This document shows, in pieces, positions 38,809 to 52,403 of a stretch of 64,000 bases of DNA. Origin of the DNA: Amblyornis subalaris. Taxonomy: Eukaryota > Chordata > Aves > Passeriformes > Ptilonorhynchidae. The stretch lies in contig JACAXG010000018.1 of NCBI GenBank assembly GCA_018881555.1, positions 1,301,325 through 1,365,324 of the forward strand, written 5' to 3'. The first letter of the stretch is position 1. Every line of letters starts with the position of its first letter. The position numbers were made by a program, and so were the translations under genes. The notes under the pieces are model-generated. The model ran no database searches. It worked only from the letters and a program-made list of their open reading frames with translations, and was not told the DNA's origin.

Positions 38809-41800
38809 GTGAGTACAGGAGTGCTGAGGGGCGCGCCCCCTCGCCCGCTGTCCCGGCTGGCAGCGCCTGAAGAAGCGGGGCTCGCAGCTGGGAGAGGGAC
38901 CGTGGCAGCCGCCCCGAGGCTGTGGGTCGGCGGAGGCGGTGCTTGTGCCCGGGGCNGGAGGAGAGGTGGGCTGGCAAAGGGGTACCCGCCGGTGGTTTGC
39001 GTGTTCCAGGCCTTGCGGAAATGTCTTGGCTGGTTTTGTTTTGGCTTTTTTCGGGGGAAAAGTTTATTTCGCATATAGCAGCCTAGGTGGCATGAGTCCT
39101 CTTGGCCTTGGCGTGGGTGGGTGCTGGTGTGAGGTGGGCTGGAAAGTTTTCTGGCCTTTTTTCACCCCCTTAACTTTGAAAGAAAGAGGTTACCTGGAAA
39201 GTCTTATTTATTAATATTCTGTGATCAGAAGAACAGTCTTTGGGTGCCAGGGCAGGAAAGTCTTCCCACTTTATTGGAACCGTGTATGGTTTTGAACATG
39301 CAGAGAATTTAAACTTAGGCATGAACCTGTATTTTCCTTGATGCCGGATGTGTAATGTGCAGTGCCCATGAGCATCTTTCGGTATCTGTTTTCAATGAGT
39401 NAAATGGAGCTAAGACCTTGTCTTGATGTTTTTGGCCTGCTGGGGTGATATATTTCTGAGAGGAGTGTGTTTACTCTTTGTAAAGGTTTAAAATGCTTCA
39501 GAAGTTGAGTTAGACTGAAAAACTTTCCAATACTGAGGAAGGTGGGACACTGTAATAGATTTGCTTCAGGTTTAACATTAGGGAAAGCTTTTCAACAGGG
39601 AAGTACTGGAATATATGAGGTAGACAATGAAATCTTACTCATTTGAGGTAGNTAAGGTTTATTTCACAAACAGGTTGAAGCCATAAAGCTACAGATCTTG
39701 CCTTGGGGCGGGTAGAAAGANTACTTGTTTGGGGTCTCTTTAGCTATTACCTGTGATTCTTTGGGATGTGAAGTTTTGTGTTATGTCTTGTTTTTTGCTG
39801 TTTGGAGAAGTGATTTAAACNCCAGTGTACTAATAATAAGCTATAGCTTGATCAAAGCTTTGGACTAAGTTTTTCCTCCCGATTATTCCACGGTTTCAAG
39901 GTGTACTTAATAGTGTGTGTAATTACACGCAATTGCATACTAAAGCATTTCTCAAAAGATGTGATTTTTTGCCTACATGATTTTTTTTTGGTGAAACTGC
40001 ATACCAAACCAGATGTGATGACGATAGGTGGGGGTGGAAATTACATCCGTGTGAGGGAGTGTAATGAGTGAGTGACAGTATTTCTTAGGCATCACAGAAT
40101 GCTGAAAACGAGCTCTAGGTTGGCGTTTAGTTTCATTGAAAGATTTGAGTGAGTAGAATATGCTTCTTAACCTCATTTGTCTAGGTAAATACCAGTGTTT
40201 CAGCACTGCTTTGAGATGATAATGTTTTATTCCTTTGATTTGTTGGGTCATCTTTTTTCACAGGGCATATATTTTTAAATTACTTTGCTAACCCTGCTTC
40301 AGTTCTCTTTAATGCTACCAATTTTTGGATTTCCAATTTTACTCCACAACTTAAATAGGAATCTTACATGTTTTCTCTTTACTNAGCATGGGAATATGTG
40401 AAATTCAGAGACCAGGAAACAAGCTGAAGCAATGTAATTTGATCACATAAATTGTACAATCAAAGTCATCTGCAGGTAGTAAACCCTGTTTATGTTAATA
40501 GGATTATGTATAAATATGACATGCATTTTCCAGAATACATGTTGTCTATTAAATGCCATTGATATCTAGGAACACATACAATATGCTCAGCACCCTTTGC
40601 AGAAGTGAAAAACAGCATTAGAAAGAAAGGTCTGTTGNGGCAGGTGACTTGATGTCTTTTGCATGCCAGTGTTTTTGGATAAAGTCCAAACCTTTTCCTT
40701 TGCTGAAGTTTGCCTCTAAAATACATTACACAGAGCAAAACAGAATCTTTAGTTTAAAATTGATTGTTCCTATGACTTCCAATGCAGACTTTCTTTTCTC
40801 TCTTTATCCCGGTTCTTTGTACTTTTCAGAAAGGCCACAAACTCGTAATTGCAGCTGCATTGGTTAGGATCACCTAACGAATGGACAGAAGGACTAGTTT
40901 ATCTATATTAAATATTACTGTGTGGTTTATATATCTAGATAGATATCTGTGTAGATAAAGATTTACATACTAATATTCTGAGTCTTCTGGGCATCTCTTG
41001 CTGCTTTTGCTATTGAATGTGTGCAATCACCTTGTGCTACCCTGTCAGTTAGACTTCAGAATTGCGTTCTGCAACATTTCTGTCTTAGCCTAGGAAAGAA
41101 AATTATTCTTTTTCCAAAAATAGATGTGTTAGATGAAAAACATTCATTTACATAACAGAAAAGCAAAATTGCATATTTCAAATGCAAGGAAAAATAGAGC
41201 ATAGTAAGTAAAATATCACAATCAAAGCCAAGATAATAATGTTTGATTTAGTCTTGCTGCCATGAAACAAAATCCTATTTCAAATATTGCTACTTCTATA
41301 ATTAACGTCTAAGTGCAAAATATATTTTATTCATGCTAAAGATCTCAAAGCACTTNGCTCACAGTAAGCGCAGCCTCACAAAAGCTGTATGAAGAACAGT
41401 ATTAGAGTATCCATTTGCAGGCTACAAGAATGAAATATAGAAGTTAAGGATGTGATTTTTAAAAGCTGAATGTCAACTATTAAGCAGATAGCAATTTGGG
41501 ACTTCTGCAAAGTCAAATCTTTTGCTATTTGTCCAAGTGATCTAGTGGACTGTTAACAGAACTGCTTAAGGTAGACCCTTTGCTTGAAATTCCAAATCAC
41601 TTCTTGCAAGCTATGTAAGTTAAAGCATGTTTGAAATATTTTGCGCTGTGAATTCTAAGCTGGCATTATGTTATTCTAAATNTCATTACATTCAGTAATG
41701 ATTACATGTGTAATGAAACGATTGAGTCAAAAATCGTATTTTTAGTTTTCACTTTTAAAGTTACCTCATCAAAGACTTGAAATTGGTTTACAGTGTAAAT

Positions 41801-42459
41801 TTTCTTTCATCTGTTTTGTAACTTTATGCTCTTGAGTGGTTGAAAGCTCTGTTAGCATCTGTTAGCCTTGTGAATTGCAATGTGAATCTTCCTATTACTT
41901 ACCTTATGCTGCTGTAATATTCTCTTTTATTTCTGAGTAATTTGAAGTGAGATTTATTCTGAAGATAGGATGGGTAATCTNCTGTTTTGTTGTGAAAGTA
42001 CAATTAAACAGTGTACCATTTTAAGGAACTAGAAGACTTGTGAACTGATTAATATGAATTTAATCACTGTCAGGTTTACCTCCAATAGCTTTTTGTTTAC
42101 TGTAGTTTTCAATCAAAGACAGTAAGTCTGGATTTGGTTCAATACCGTCTTCTCCATTATTTCATGAATTCCATAGTAAGCAATGTGATTGCACAAGCTC
42201 ACAACTAAAGTAATATTCTTGTGAGTCATGCCTTCATTAGTAAGGTATAATTAAATAGGAAGTCTCCATCTGTAGATGCTTTCACATCCCAGTCCTTTTG
42301 TGGTGGAACCAAATAATTGATTTTTACAAAAAGGCATGGTAGCAGTCCTTTTCTTAACACTTAACAGTTCACCAACATTTCTTTTAAAGGATCATCACTG
42401 TGACTGGATGTTGTGCTTTACAGTTCTGGGCTTCCAGTTGTCCAGTTTGGAGATGAAGA

Positions 42460-43756
42460 AATCACAGAATATGCTGAGTTGGATGGAATCCACANGGATC
42501 ATCGAGTCCAACTCCTGGCCCTGCACAGCACCATCCCNAAGAATCACACCACGTGCCTGAGAGTGTTGTCCAAATTTTTAGCTCTGTCAGNCTTGAAGCT
42601 GTGACCACTTCCCTGGGGAGCCTGTTCCAGTGCTCAGCCACCCTCTGGGTGAAGAACCTCTGTCTGATATCCAACCTAAACCTCTGCTGACACAACTTCA
42701 GGCCATTCTCTTGGGTCCTGTCACTGTCACCACAGAGAAGAGATCAGTGCCTGCCCCTTTGCTTCCCCTCACGAGAAAGTTGTAACTGCGATGAGGTTTC
42801 ACCTCAGTCTCCTCTTCTCCAGACTGAACAGACCGAGTGACCTCAGCCACTCTTCACATGGCTTCCCCTCAAGGCCCTTCATGTTTTTTGTTGCCCTCCT
42901 TTGGACACTCTCTAATAGTTTAATATCTTTTTTATATTGCAGTGCCCAAAACTGCTCACAATAAAGTGATGCCNCCCCAGTGCAGAGCAGAGCGGGACAA
43001 TCCCCTCCCTTGCCTGGCTGGTGATGCTGTGCCTGATGCCCACCAGGCTGGCTCTNCTGGCTGCCAGGGCACTGCTGACTCATGTTCAACTTCCCATCGA
43101 CCAGGACTCCCAGGTCCCTTTCCACAGCACTGCTTTCCAGCGTCTCATTCCCCAGTTTGTCCATACATCCAGGGTTGCTCCATGCCAGGTGCAGAATCTG
43201 GCATTTTCCCGTGTTCCCTTCATGTGTTTGGTGATTGCTCAGTCCTCTCATTAATCGAGGTCTCTCTGCAGGGCCTCCGTGCCTTGGAGGGAGTCAACAG
43301 CTCTTCCCGGTTTTGNGTGGTCTGTGAATTTGCTCAGTGTCCCTTCCAGTTCTGTGTTCAAGTCATTGATGGAGATGTTAAAGAGCACAGAGCCAAGGAT
43401 GGAGCCCTGTGGAACCCCACTAGTGACAGGTCACCAGTCTAATGTTACCCCATTCACTGCAACCCTTTGTGCCCCACCCGTTAGCCAGTTGCTCACCCAT
43501 CCCATGATGTGTTTATCCAGCTGTGTGCTGGACATTTTGTCCAGAAGGACACTGTGAGACAGTTATCGAAAGTCTTACTGAAATCCAAAAAGATGACATT
43601 TATTGGCTTCCCTTGATCAGCTAGGTGGGTTACTTTGTCATAAAACGAAATCAGGTTTGATAAGCAGGACTTTNCTCTCATGAAANCCTGCTGGCTGTGA
43701 CCAGTGACTGTGAGATGTAGTGAGCTGAACCATGCCTTTTCTGCAGACCACAATTC
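42460..43756 (-). mobile_element. CR1 LINE fragment, minus orientation
   Basis: The 3' end lies at about 42460 (atcacagaat, then gatcatcgagtccaactcct, in reverse orientation). Going right, it runs through the 3' reverse-transcriptase region ([35 protein letters not shown]) to an RT core piece reading VIFLDFSKTFDN at about 43560-43600. Frameshifts and several ambiguous bases show it is dead. It is 5'-truncated at about 43756. Confidence 0.92.
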
Positions 43757-43821
43757 TGTTTTTATTCAAAGGAAATCAAAATGCCTGGGAGGGATTGATA
43801 CACCCCTGGTCTCACTCCAGT

Positions 43822-44100
43822 GTACATTTACAGAACCAGAGTATCAATTAAGTTGGAAAAGACCTCTGAGATAGATCCAGCCTATGACCAAACACTGCTA
43901 TGTCAACTAGACATGGGACTAAGTGCTACATTCAGTCCTTACTNAAACACTTTAGGACACTGCCAGCTTGCATACAGTGCTGTAATGTTTCTACCCTGAT
44001 ACACCCTCTGATGCCGTGTATGTGGATAATACAGTTATTCCAGTCCTACTTCGTACATCCCTGTTTNTACATCCAGCAAGCCCCAGTATTTCATCCCTCC
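43822..44100 (-). mobile_element. Short CR1 3'-end fragment, minus orientation
   Basis: Reads aagttggaaaagacctctga and atccagcctatgaccaaaca, the CR1 3' region in reverse, like the copy starting at 45125. Heavily decayed; the right boundary is uncertain. It is a separate insertion from the copy ending at 43756. Confidence 0.65.
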
Positions 44101-45124
44101 TTTATTTTGCACTGACTTATATTGGTATTTGGTTTNTTAACTATCACTGATGTCTGAGAGCTGCTGTAGCACAGGGAAAGGGCTTCTGTCTGAAAAGNGT
44201 TGTCATCATAATTTATTCCCATTATAATGTTGTATGTGGTTGTGTAGGACCAGACCCAGTAAATGACTCATTACAAGAAAATGTGGGTATTTGATTATAC
44301 TTCTAGTTGTTGCTGCATGATCTGACATTGTTTCAATATGAAAAGTCCAGCATGATAGACAAAGAGGAAGGGTTAAGGTATATTAAAATTGTATTTATAA
44401 TAGTTTTACTTCTAGTGATACTTATCTACCGTANTCCGTTTGTGATATTTTTATCTGTCGTTTATGGAGTCTTTGTTTATACATGGCATGGGTTTTGTAA
44501 GAATCATTAAACTATTTCTGTAGATTATAATAAACAAGACTGACTGACAATAAAATAATGGAAAGCACATGTACTTGTTATGAGAAGGAAATGGTGAGTG
44601 ACTTATTTACATTTCTCATTTTTTGATTCCTAATTTGGTGTTTTGATTAAGAGTTGGTTTGAATTGATGGAATAAATTAATTTTGTTAAGTACATTAAGA
44701 TGATTTAATTGCAATGATTCATAAAATCCTTGCTTACGTACCGTTTCCATTGGAACTTAATATGAGTGCTAGAGCGTGTTTTCTCCTAAGAGTCATTAAG
44801 TGTCATTTGACCATAAAACAAATACTTGTTAACACTATGTTAATTATTTTATTTTGCAAATGTCTGACTGAAAACATTAGCTCCTTTTTAGTAACCTGAA
44901 AAATGGTGTTGCTGTTTGGATTAAGCTTGAAAAACAGACTAAGTTGTTTTTTCTTTTACCAGATTTTCCGATTTTCCTAACTTTTTCAAGGACTTGACAC
45001 ACTCCTCTAACATGCTGTACTTCTTTCACTAATTCTCTGGATCTTTAATGCCATAACTTGCAGCCTTCATCATTTCAGTTTCCAGAATGTGGTCTTCAAC
45101 CATTTTCCTTTTTAATTTCTAGTT

Positions 45125-47260
45125 GTAGAGGCACAGACTCATTTAGGTTGAAAAAGACGTCCAAGATCGTTGAGTCCAACCTTTGAGCAAACATCATCGT
45201 GTCAGCTAAACCATAGCACTAAATTCCTCATCCAGTTGTTTCTTGAATACTTCCAGTGACAGTGACACCACCACTTCTCTGGACAGCCCATTCCAATGCT
45301 TAACCACTCTTCCAGTGAAGAAATTCTTGATGTCCAGTTTGGACCTCCCCTGGCACATCTTGAGGCCATTTTCTCTTGTCCTGTCACCTGTTACCTGGGG
45401 GAAGAGACTGACCCCACCTGGCTACAACCTCCTTTCAGGCAGTTGTAGAGAGCAATAAGGTCCCTCCTGAGCTTCCTTTACTCCAGACTAAACACACCCA
45501 GCTCCCTCAGCCACTCCTCGTAAGATTTACTCTCTAGATCCTTCACCAGCTCTGTTGCCCTTCTCTGGACTTGCTCCAGCATCTCAANGTCTTTCTTGCA
45601 GTGAGGAGCCCAGAACTGGACACAGAACTCAAGGTATGACCTCACTGGTATGGGAGTACAATCTGAGTACGGGGGGACAATCACTGCCCTGGTCCTGCTG
45701 GCCACACTATTTTTGGTAGAGACCAGGATGTCATTGGCCTTCTTGGCCACCCGGACACACACTGGCTCATGTTCAGCTGCTGTCGATCAACACCCACAGA
45801 TTCTTTGCTGCCAGGCTGCTTTCCAGGCATTCTGCCCCCAGCCTATAGGACTGCCTGGGGTTGTTGTGTCCCAAAGGCAGGCATTTGGCCTTGTTGAACC
45901 TCACACAGTGGGCTGTGGCCCATTGATCCAGCCTGTCCAAGTCGCTCTNTAGAACCTTCCTGCCCTCCAGCACATCAACAGTCTTACCCAACTTAGTGTC
46001 ATCTGCAAACTGACTGACAGTGCATTTGATCCTCTTGTCCAGGTCAACAATGAAGATGTTAAACAGGACTGGCGCCAGTATTAAGCCCTGGAGAACACCA
46101 CTGGTGACTGGCCCCAGCTGGATGTAGCTCCGTTCATCACCACTCTCTGGTCCCGGACATCCTGACCGTTCTTTACCCAGTCGAGAGTGCACCNGCCCAA
46201 GCCGTGAGCAGCCAGTTCCTCCAGGAGAATGCTGTGGGAAACATTTACTGAAGTCTGGGTATACACATCCACATCCTTCTCCTCATCCACCAAGTGGGTC
46301 AACTGGTCATAAAAGATCAGGTTGGTCAAGCAGGACATGCCTTTCATGAATCTGTGCTGCTTGGCACTGATCCCCAGGTCGCTCTGCACGTGCTGTGTAA
46401 TGGTGCTCAAGATGATCTGTTCATAACTTTCCCCAGCACCAAGGTCAGATCTGTAGTTTCCTGAATCTTCTTTCTGGCCCTTCTTGTAGATGGGCATGAC
46501 ATTAGCCAACCTCCAGTCATCTGGGACTTCCCTGGTTAGCCAGGACTGCTGATAAGTGATGGAGAGTGTCTTGGCTAACTCTTCTGCTGGCTCCCTCAGT
46601 ACCCTCAGATGGATCCCATCTGGTTTCATAAGCTTTTGCTTTTCTAATTTTCTCACTACGTGACTTAATGACATGCTTTTACTCTTCCTGACTAGCCTGC
46701 CCCTTCTTCCAAAGGTCATAAATTCTCTCTCTCTCTTTTTTTTTTTTTCTTTTTTCCTGAGTTGCAGCAAAAGCTCAGGCTGAAAGTTCAGCCAGGCCAG
46801 TGGTCTTTCCCACTGGCTCATCTTTTGGCAGCCTGCTCCTGTGCCTTTAAGGTTTCCTTCTTAAAGTATGTCCAGCCTTCCTTGACGCCTTTGCTATTAA
46901 GCACTGTTTCCCCAGGGACTCTCTAAACCAGTGTCCCGAACAGGCCAAAGTCTGCCCTCAGGATGTCCAAAGTAGAGGTTTTGTTGACCCCCTTCCTTAT
47001 TTCACCAAGAATTAAGAACTCTATTGTTTCATGGTCACTATATCCAGGATGGCCTCTGACCACCACATCTCCCNCCAACNCTTCTGTGCTCGCAAACAGC
47101 AGGTCTAGTGGNGCACTGCTTTCCAGTCTGCCACTTTACATACTCAGTTGGATTTTCTGGTTTCTGTTGGTTTTACTTTTTCTTTGTCCTCTGTAACTCT
47201 TCTTTCTGCGAAGGGAATTGTGGGTGGTCTCAGTCCCCTGACTGTTGTACAGTTTGACAA
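45125..47260 (-). mobile_element. Longest CR1 LINE copy in the window, minus orientation
   Basis: The 3' end is at about 45125 (aggttgaaaaagacgtccaa). It extends right through the RT domain in broken frames ([64 protein letters not shown]) and into the region upstream of RT at about 46860-47130. FADD is the RT catalytic motif (F/Y-x-D-D family). An A/T-rich run at 46733-46755 interrupts it. Multiple frameshifts make it inactive. Confidence 0.92.
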
Positions 47261-48628
47261 AGNTGTCTCTCTTCGGTGTCACTGAAAGTCTGGCATTAGC
47301 AGCAGGTGCTTGCACAGCGAATCTTAGCTCTTTTCCCTCTCTCTCCCTGTTTCCAGGTCTACAAGGCTTACACTTTTATATGATCCTTTCAGTTCCATCC
47401 AAATAACTCCTGGCAATTTTAGTTTTATCCATGCTTGAATGATCAAAATTGCCTTGGTGTTTCAGTTTGCCATATCTTTTATGAGGCACTCAGTGTATAT
47501 ATATTGCATGAAAGATGCAATCACACTGTTGTGGGCCTGATTATGCAATTATTAGGAAGTCAAAAATCATGCTTTCAAGTTACCAGGTCCAGAATTTAAC
47601 AGGGACATCTTTCATGCACCCTCTTCCTCATTAAATATGCAATAATTTTAATTAAGTAATGATTTTGTTATCAATAATTACACTGATGAAGTAAACAGTG
47701 ATTTCATTTGGGCTATAATTTTTAGACTAATTTTTATATTAAAGTCAANCATTATCATTCAGCTTGAATAGTGATGGACGATTTAGAGAGTATGGAATTG
47801 CTTGTGGTTCCAGCTGAGATACAGAAAAATGACCAGGTCTTCACAAAGCCCCCTCTTCCATTATAGGTCAAGTCAGAAAGCTAGGGTTCCTTTATGGAGA
47901 TGAATTTTATATAGGGATAGAGAGTAACAATTTTCTGATCCTTCCAATTCCAGTTTATAAATGTGTACAGAAATTGCCCAAGCTGTCTTGCAGAGTGTCT
48001 GAAGAGCTGATGGATGCAGAAGTTTTTTGTACTGTGCAGGGCTTTTTTTCTGTATGAACCTGTCAAAGCTGAAAGAAATTTCAGGAAGATCAGATTCTTC
48101 TGTTTCAAGAATTGCAACCCAGAAGCTTAACTTTTGCAAATATGGATTCAGAAGTCATACTGCAGGCCACACAGGTGACAAAGTGACCTGTTTTTAATAT
48201 TATTATTGATCAGTTCTTTTCTGTAAAATGCAGTAAAATGCATTTTTTTTCAGTAAAATGCTGAGAGATTTAAAGCAGAAGTCTATTTTTTTTTTGAATG
48301 TTTGTACTGTCTGATGAAAAAAATTCCAAAATGATTTCAAACTATTCAGGTATTTTCAACTACTGTTCCCTCATAGCATGCTACTTGGATATAAACTCCT
48401 TATACCAAATAACGGGTAGTAGCTCCTGAGTCTCTGTGTTATCGTCTAATGNTACATGACAAAACCCACAAAGAGTGAAAAGGTGTTATTTTGTTATTTA
48501 CTAGTCAGATTCTACATCCTGCCATCTCAGTTGAATTGTCAGGGTTTGGTGATCCAGAAGAGGGAGCTGCCACATAAATTTCTAGCAGTTTTGAACTTAG
48601 CAAAGTCTCCAAGTCTCCTTTAAGCCCC

Positions 48629-48648
48629 TCCCCCCCCCCCCCCCCCCC
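48629..48648. repeat. Poly(C) tract, about 20 bases
   Basis: An uninterrupted run of about 19-20 C (poly-G on the minus strand), followed shortly by an A/T-rich run, in the PPP2R2C intron. The length in the assembly may be unreliable. Confidence 0.85.
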
Positions 48649-49679
48649 GGCAGAAATTATTATTTTTTTTAATTTTAAGACTGACTCCAGAGATTTCCTG
48701 TGATGCTTTTTTGGTCACTCAGTTCATAGTTTGCTGATTTCTAAGGACAGCATTAGACTTCTTTAATTTCCTTCATTTTTTAGTATCAGTTTAGTGTATG
48801 CCTTCAAATATTCTGCTTAAATACCACGGTAAGACCTTTGGTTGACATGATGAATGTAGTCCCTTTTACTTAATCTGCTGAGTCTTTTAAATTTCTGACT
48901 AGCTCACCATGGGTTTTTAATAGATGTTTTCTGTAGCATGCAGGAAGAGCTTTGTGTTGGCTGGCCTTACTCAGTGCAACTCCATGTGAGATGGAGGTGG
49001 CTTCTGGGTCGTTGTAGTATTTTTTTCTGTGTGAGAGGTGGTTCTTTGGACCCAGTAAGCACACACAGCTGGTATTTTGAAAATAGCAATATATATGTAA
49101 AATAGAAAAACCAATGTGCATACTGCAGTGTGCTTTCTAATGTCCTTTCTTGCTCTGTATTTTTTTCTTCAGCACTGCAGTGCAATTTATAGTGAGTCAG
49201 TCTATAATTTGTGGGCTATGGAACTAAAGAACCTTGAAGTACTGGGAGAAGNCATTAAAACAAAAATAAGTGCATATTAAAACTTGTGCTTATGGTCAGG
49301 AAGGAGACCAGACTTTCCCGAGCATATTTTAAAGTGCACGATTTAGCTAGGTTCTGATATTGGTTGGTGGAACGCTAGATTGCTACTTGCTGTAATGATA
49401 GATCTTACCAAAGCTATTGTACCTCCAGATTCATTGTTAGTCATTTTGTGTTAACAGCTGATGCAGTGATGTGACTGTTTCATGAGGTAACTGGAGTACT
49501 GAGAAACAGGTGAGACTTTTTTTTCAGCTGCATAGTATATTTCCTGGGTTTTTTGTCATTGAAAGCTAAAGAGGATATCAGGAAGCTTATATTTGTTTTT
49601 CATGAAGAAGAGTGAACACTGAAGAGTGAACTGCTGTGTTGATTATATGTTTGTGGGTGATCACCTTATACACTTTGTG

Positions 49680-50146
49680 CAAATTTTGAGGTGCTGGAAC
49701 ATGTCCAGAGAAGGGCAATGAAGCTGGTGAAGAGTCTGGAGCACGAGTTTTGTGGAGGGTGGCTGAGGGAACAGGAGATATTTAGCCTGGAGAAAAGGAG
49801 GCTCAGGGTGGACCTTATTGCTCTCTACACCTGCCTGAAAGGAGTTTTTAGCNAGGTGGGGGTTGGTCTCTTCTCCCAAGTAACAAGACAAGCAGAATGC
49901 CTCAAGTTGCACCAGAGGAGGTTTAGATTGGATATTAGGAAAAATGTTCTTCACTGAAGGGGTGTTCAGGCTTTGGGACAGGCTGACCAGGGAAGTGGTG
50001 GAGTCACCATCCGTGGAGGTATTTGAAAGACGTGTAGATGTGCCACTTTGGGATATGGTTTAATGGAAGACTTTGCAGTACTGTATTAATAGTGGGAATG
50101 GATGATCTTAAGGGTGTTNTCCAGTCTAAATGATCCTATGGTTCTC
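49680..50146 (+). mobile_element. CR1 LINE 3' fragment, plus orientation
   Basis: Begins in the terminal RT region ([19 protein letters not shown], then [20 protein letters not shown]) and continues through the CR1 3' untranslated part to gatcctatggttct at about 50146. 5'-truncated and decayed. Orientation is opposite to the 42-47 kb copies. Confidence 0.9.
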
Positions 50147-52383
50147 TTTCTGGAGGTAAATGTGGGATAGTAAAAGTCCTTGCAGTGCCACTGAAGGGTG
50201 AGAATGAAGCATTTCATTTGTTACCAACCTTGAATGCTGCTGCATGTGGTGGTATCCTGCCGTTGACTTAATTCATGTTTCCAATTAGGAAATCTATAAA
50301 TATGACTGCTTTCATGGAAAGTGCCACTGGATTCCATTCATACCTCTGTGTGGTGTCGTCATGTGACTTTCAGACTACATATGCAAGCTGCTCTATTAGA
50401 CAATTTAGACATTACATTAAGAAGTTGTGTACAACGTTCTAATATCTGAATGTGCCAACATGAAGAACTCTAGCTTAGTTATTTTGTAAAATACTTTTGA
50501 AATTTCTGTATTTTTTACATGCTCACAAATATACACACACATACTTTTTTCTTACGTCTATGCAAGGCTTGTATAAAAATCACAAGAAAGTTAAATGAGA
50601 TCAGTGTAGGTGTGTTTGACTTTTCCTCCAGGAAGCTTCAGAATAAGTACATAAATAAATACTGGGTTTTTAGATACATAGTATTTTGCACATGGCTATT
50701 ATAGATCAAATATACAATATTAAAAAAATTTGTATGTTCTTAGAACCAATGACCTATTTGTATGTGTTTAAGTCTTCCATCAAATACAGTTTCTTTTCAG
50801 AATGCATACATTCCCCAGATGTTCTGGCTATGTTTATTTGCAAGCGCATTTTANAGCAGCTCATGTCACAGTGAATAGGGTTGACAGTTGGGCTGATTGC
50901 AGGAATATGCAAAATGTTAACCTCATAAATCTTTCTCCACCTATTGTAATATGTAATTTTTACGAAATAGGCAGAAGTATGGTGCAAGAGACTGTTCCAT
51001 TATTTTAGTTGGAACCGTTTTGGTATTGCAGTTAACGATGATGTGTTCAATTCAGAGACAATTATGTCTAGACACTAACAGGGGCTGTTGATTTGACATT
51101 CTATTCATAGAGATGGGATGTGTCATTCAAAAGTGAGTTGTAAAACTATTTAGCATGGTTGCATTGTTAGTGATGTGCCTTTCCACTTCACACAACTACT
51201 ATAACTAATTACCATATTTAGTAGTCTTGAAATCCTGAAATGAAAATAACCCACAATTTCTTTGGGAGATACAAATTATATTAATATTCCATCTCTTTCT
51301 ACCCAGAATAAACTTCTGTGTCATGAGTAGACTCAAAGATGCAAAGTAGAAGTGTTACCCTTGCAAGACTTGATGGTTTCTTGTTGCCTTACTGAGTAAT
51401 CTTCATGATCTTAGAAATTTTTAATACAGACTAATTTTTGTCAATGTATGGTTTTGTCTGTCAGATAACTCTTATTTTTGAAGGTTCTCTGATAAGCTCT
51501 TGTGTTAAATTGTAAACTCTGCTTTGAAATTGATCGTTTACTGTGCAAATANCCCATGCTTCAGATTTTGTTTATTTGCAAGAGACACTAACTTGGAGTC
51601 CTTTGTAATGATAGATGAAGTAGATATAATAAATTTAAAGTAAGAATAATTCTTAATTTTCATGCACTACAACTTAATTCAAATTCTGTTTTTTTTTTCA
51701 CTTGAGATCTTTCATGTAGGTTGTTTTTTTTTTTCCTCAATCTTGGCAGGCTGTTACTTTTCAGTGTGTGCTGTTTCCTCTAGTCTAAACCAGGACATCA
51801 CAGCCGTATTTCACTTTGACTGCTTTTTCTGGGTTGAGTTTTTTGTCCCCAAGAACACTTGCCCCAGTGGAATGTCCACCTTTCCTAAGAGAAAGCTAAG
51901 GAGACCTTGAGAGTCTGCTGAGTGCATTGGAAGTGTAGCTGTGCATTGGTGTTTCTTCAGAAATGTGCCTCAGAATCTGTGACTTTATGTTGCTTTTTGA
52001 TTTCTCCCTCTCCTCATGCTCCTCCACACTAATCAAAAATCTTCCTTAAAATGTGATACCTATGTTGACTTCTGGAACTAGCAATTGTGCATTGAAATTT
52101 ATTTCAATTTAAGAATATTGCAATATTAACTTGATATTTTTGATTCCTAATCTGATGATTTTAGAGGCATAATTGTTCAATGATAATTCCAAGAATGCAC
52201 AGAGGTTTGTTAAAGGACTTGACTTCCCTTTTCTTGATGATGTCAAATCGTAAAATGTATCTGTGGGGAAATAGTAAATAGAATATTTTGTATCAAGAAA
52301 ACTGACCTCAAAGTTTGAGCTTCTTGATTCTACAGTGAGGCAAATCNCCTCTGCTGGAGAACATCTCTAGTAGCATTAAAAGG

Positions 52384-52403
52384 ATCTCTCTCTCTCTCCC
52401 CCC
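52384..52403. repeat. CT-rich simple repeat
   Basis: A short (TC)n run passing into a C run, in the PPP2R2C intron. Confidence 0.7.

Larger units (their letters stand above)
37930..39000. promoter_or_regulatory. PPP2R2C: CpG island at the PPP2R2C 5' end
   Basis: About 1 kb of very GC-rich sequence with many CpG dinucleotides encloses the PPP2R2C N-terminal exon. It has long chance open frames on both strands, the longest about 350 codons on the plus strand. The island marks the likely transcription start of the isoform that uses this exon. Confidence 0.75.

Noticed and set aside
38026..39078. A 350-codon open frame on the plus strand in the CpG island
   Set aside because: It has low-complexity Ala/Pro/Arg/Gly composition, starts at a GTG, crosses the well-supported splice donor at 38808 in the wrong frame, and other long frames overlap it on both strands. 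This is expected of GC-rich DNA lacking stops.
43493..46821. Minus-strand frames with reverse-transcriptase similarity as a possible endogenous virus
   Set aside because: The RT pieces and the 3' ends are those of CR1 LINEs. There are no long terminal repeats, gag, protease or envelope features.
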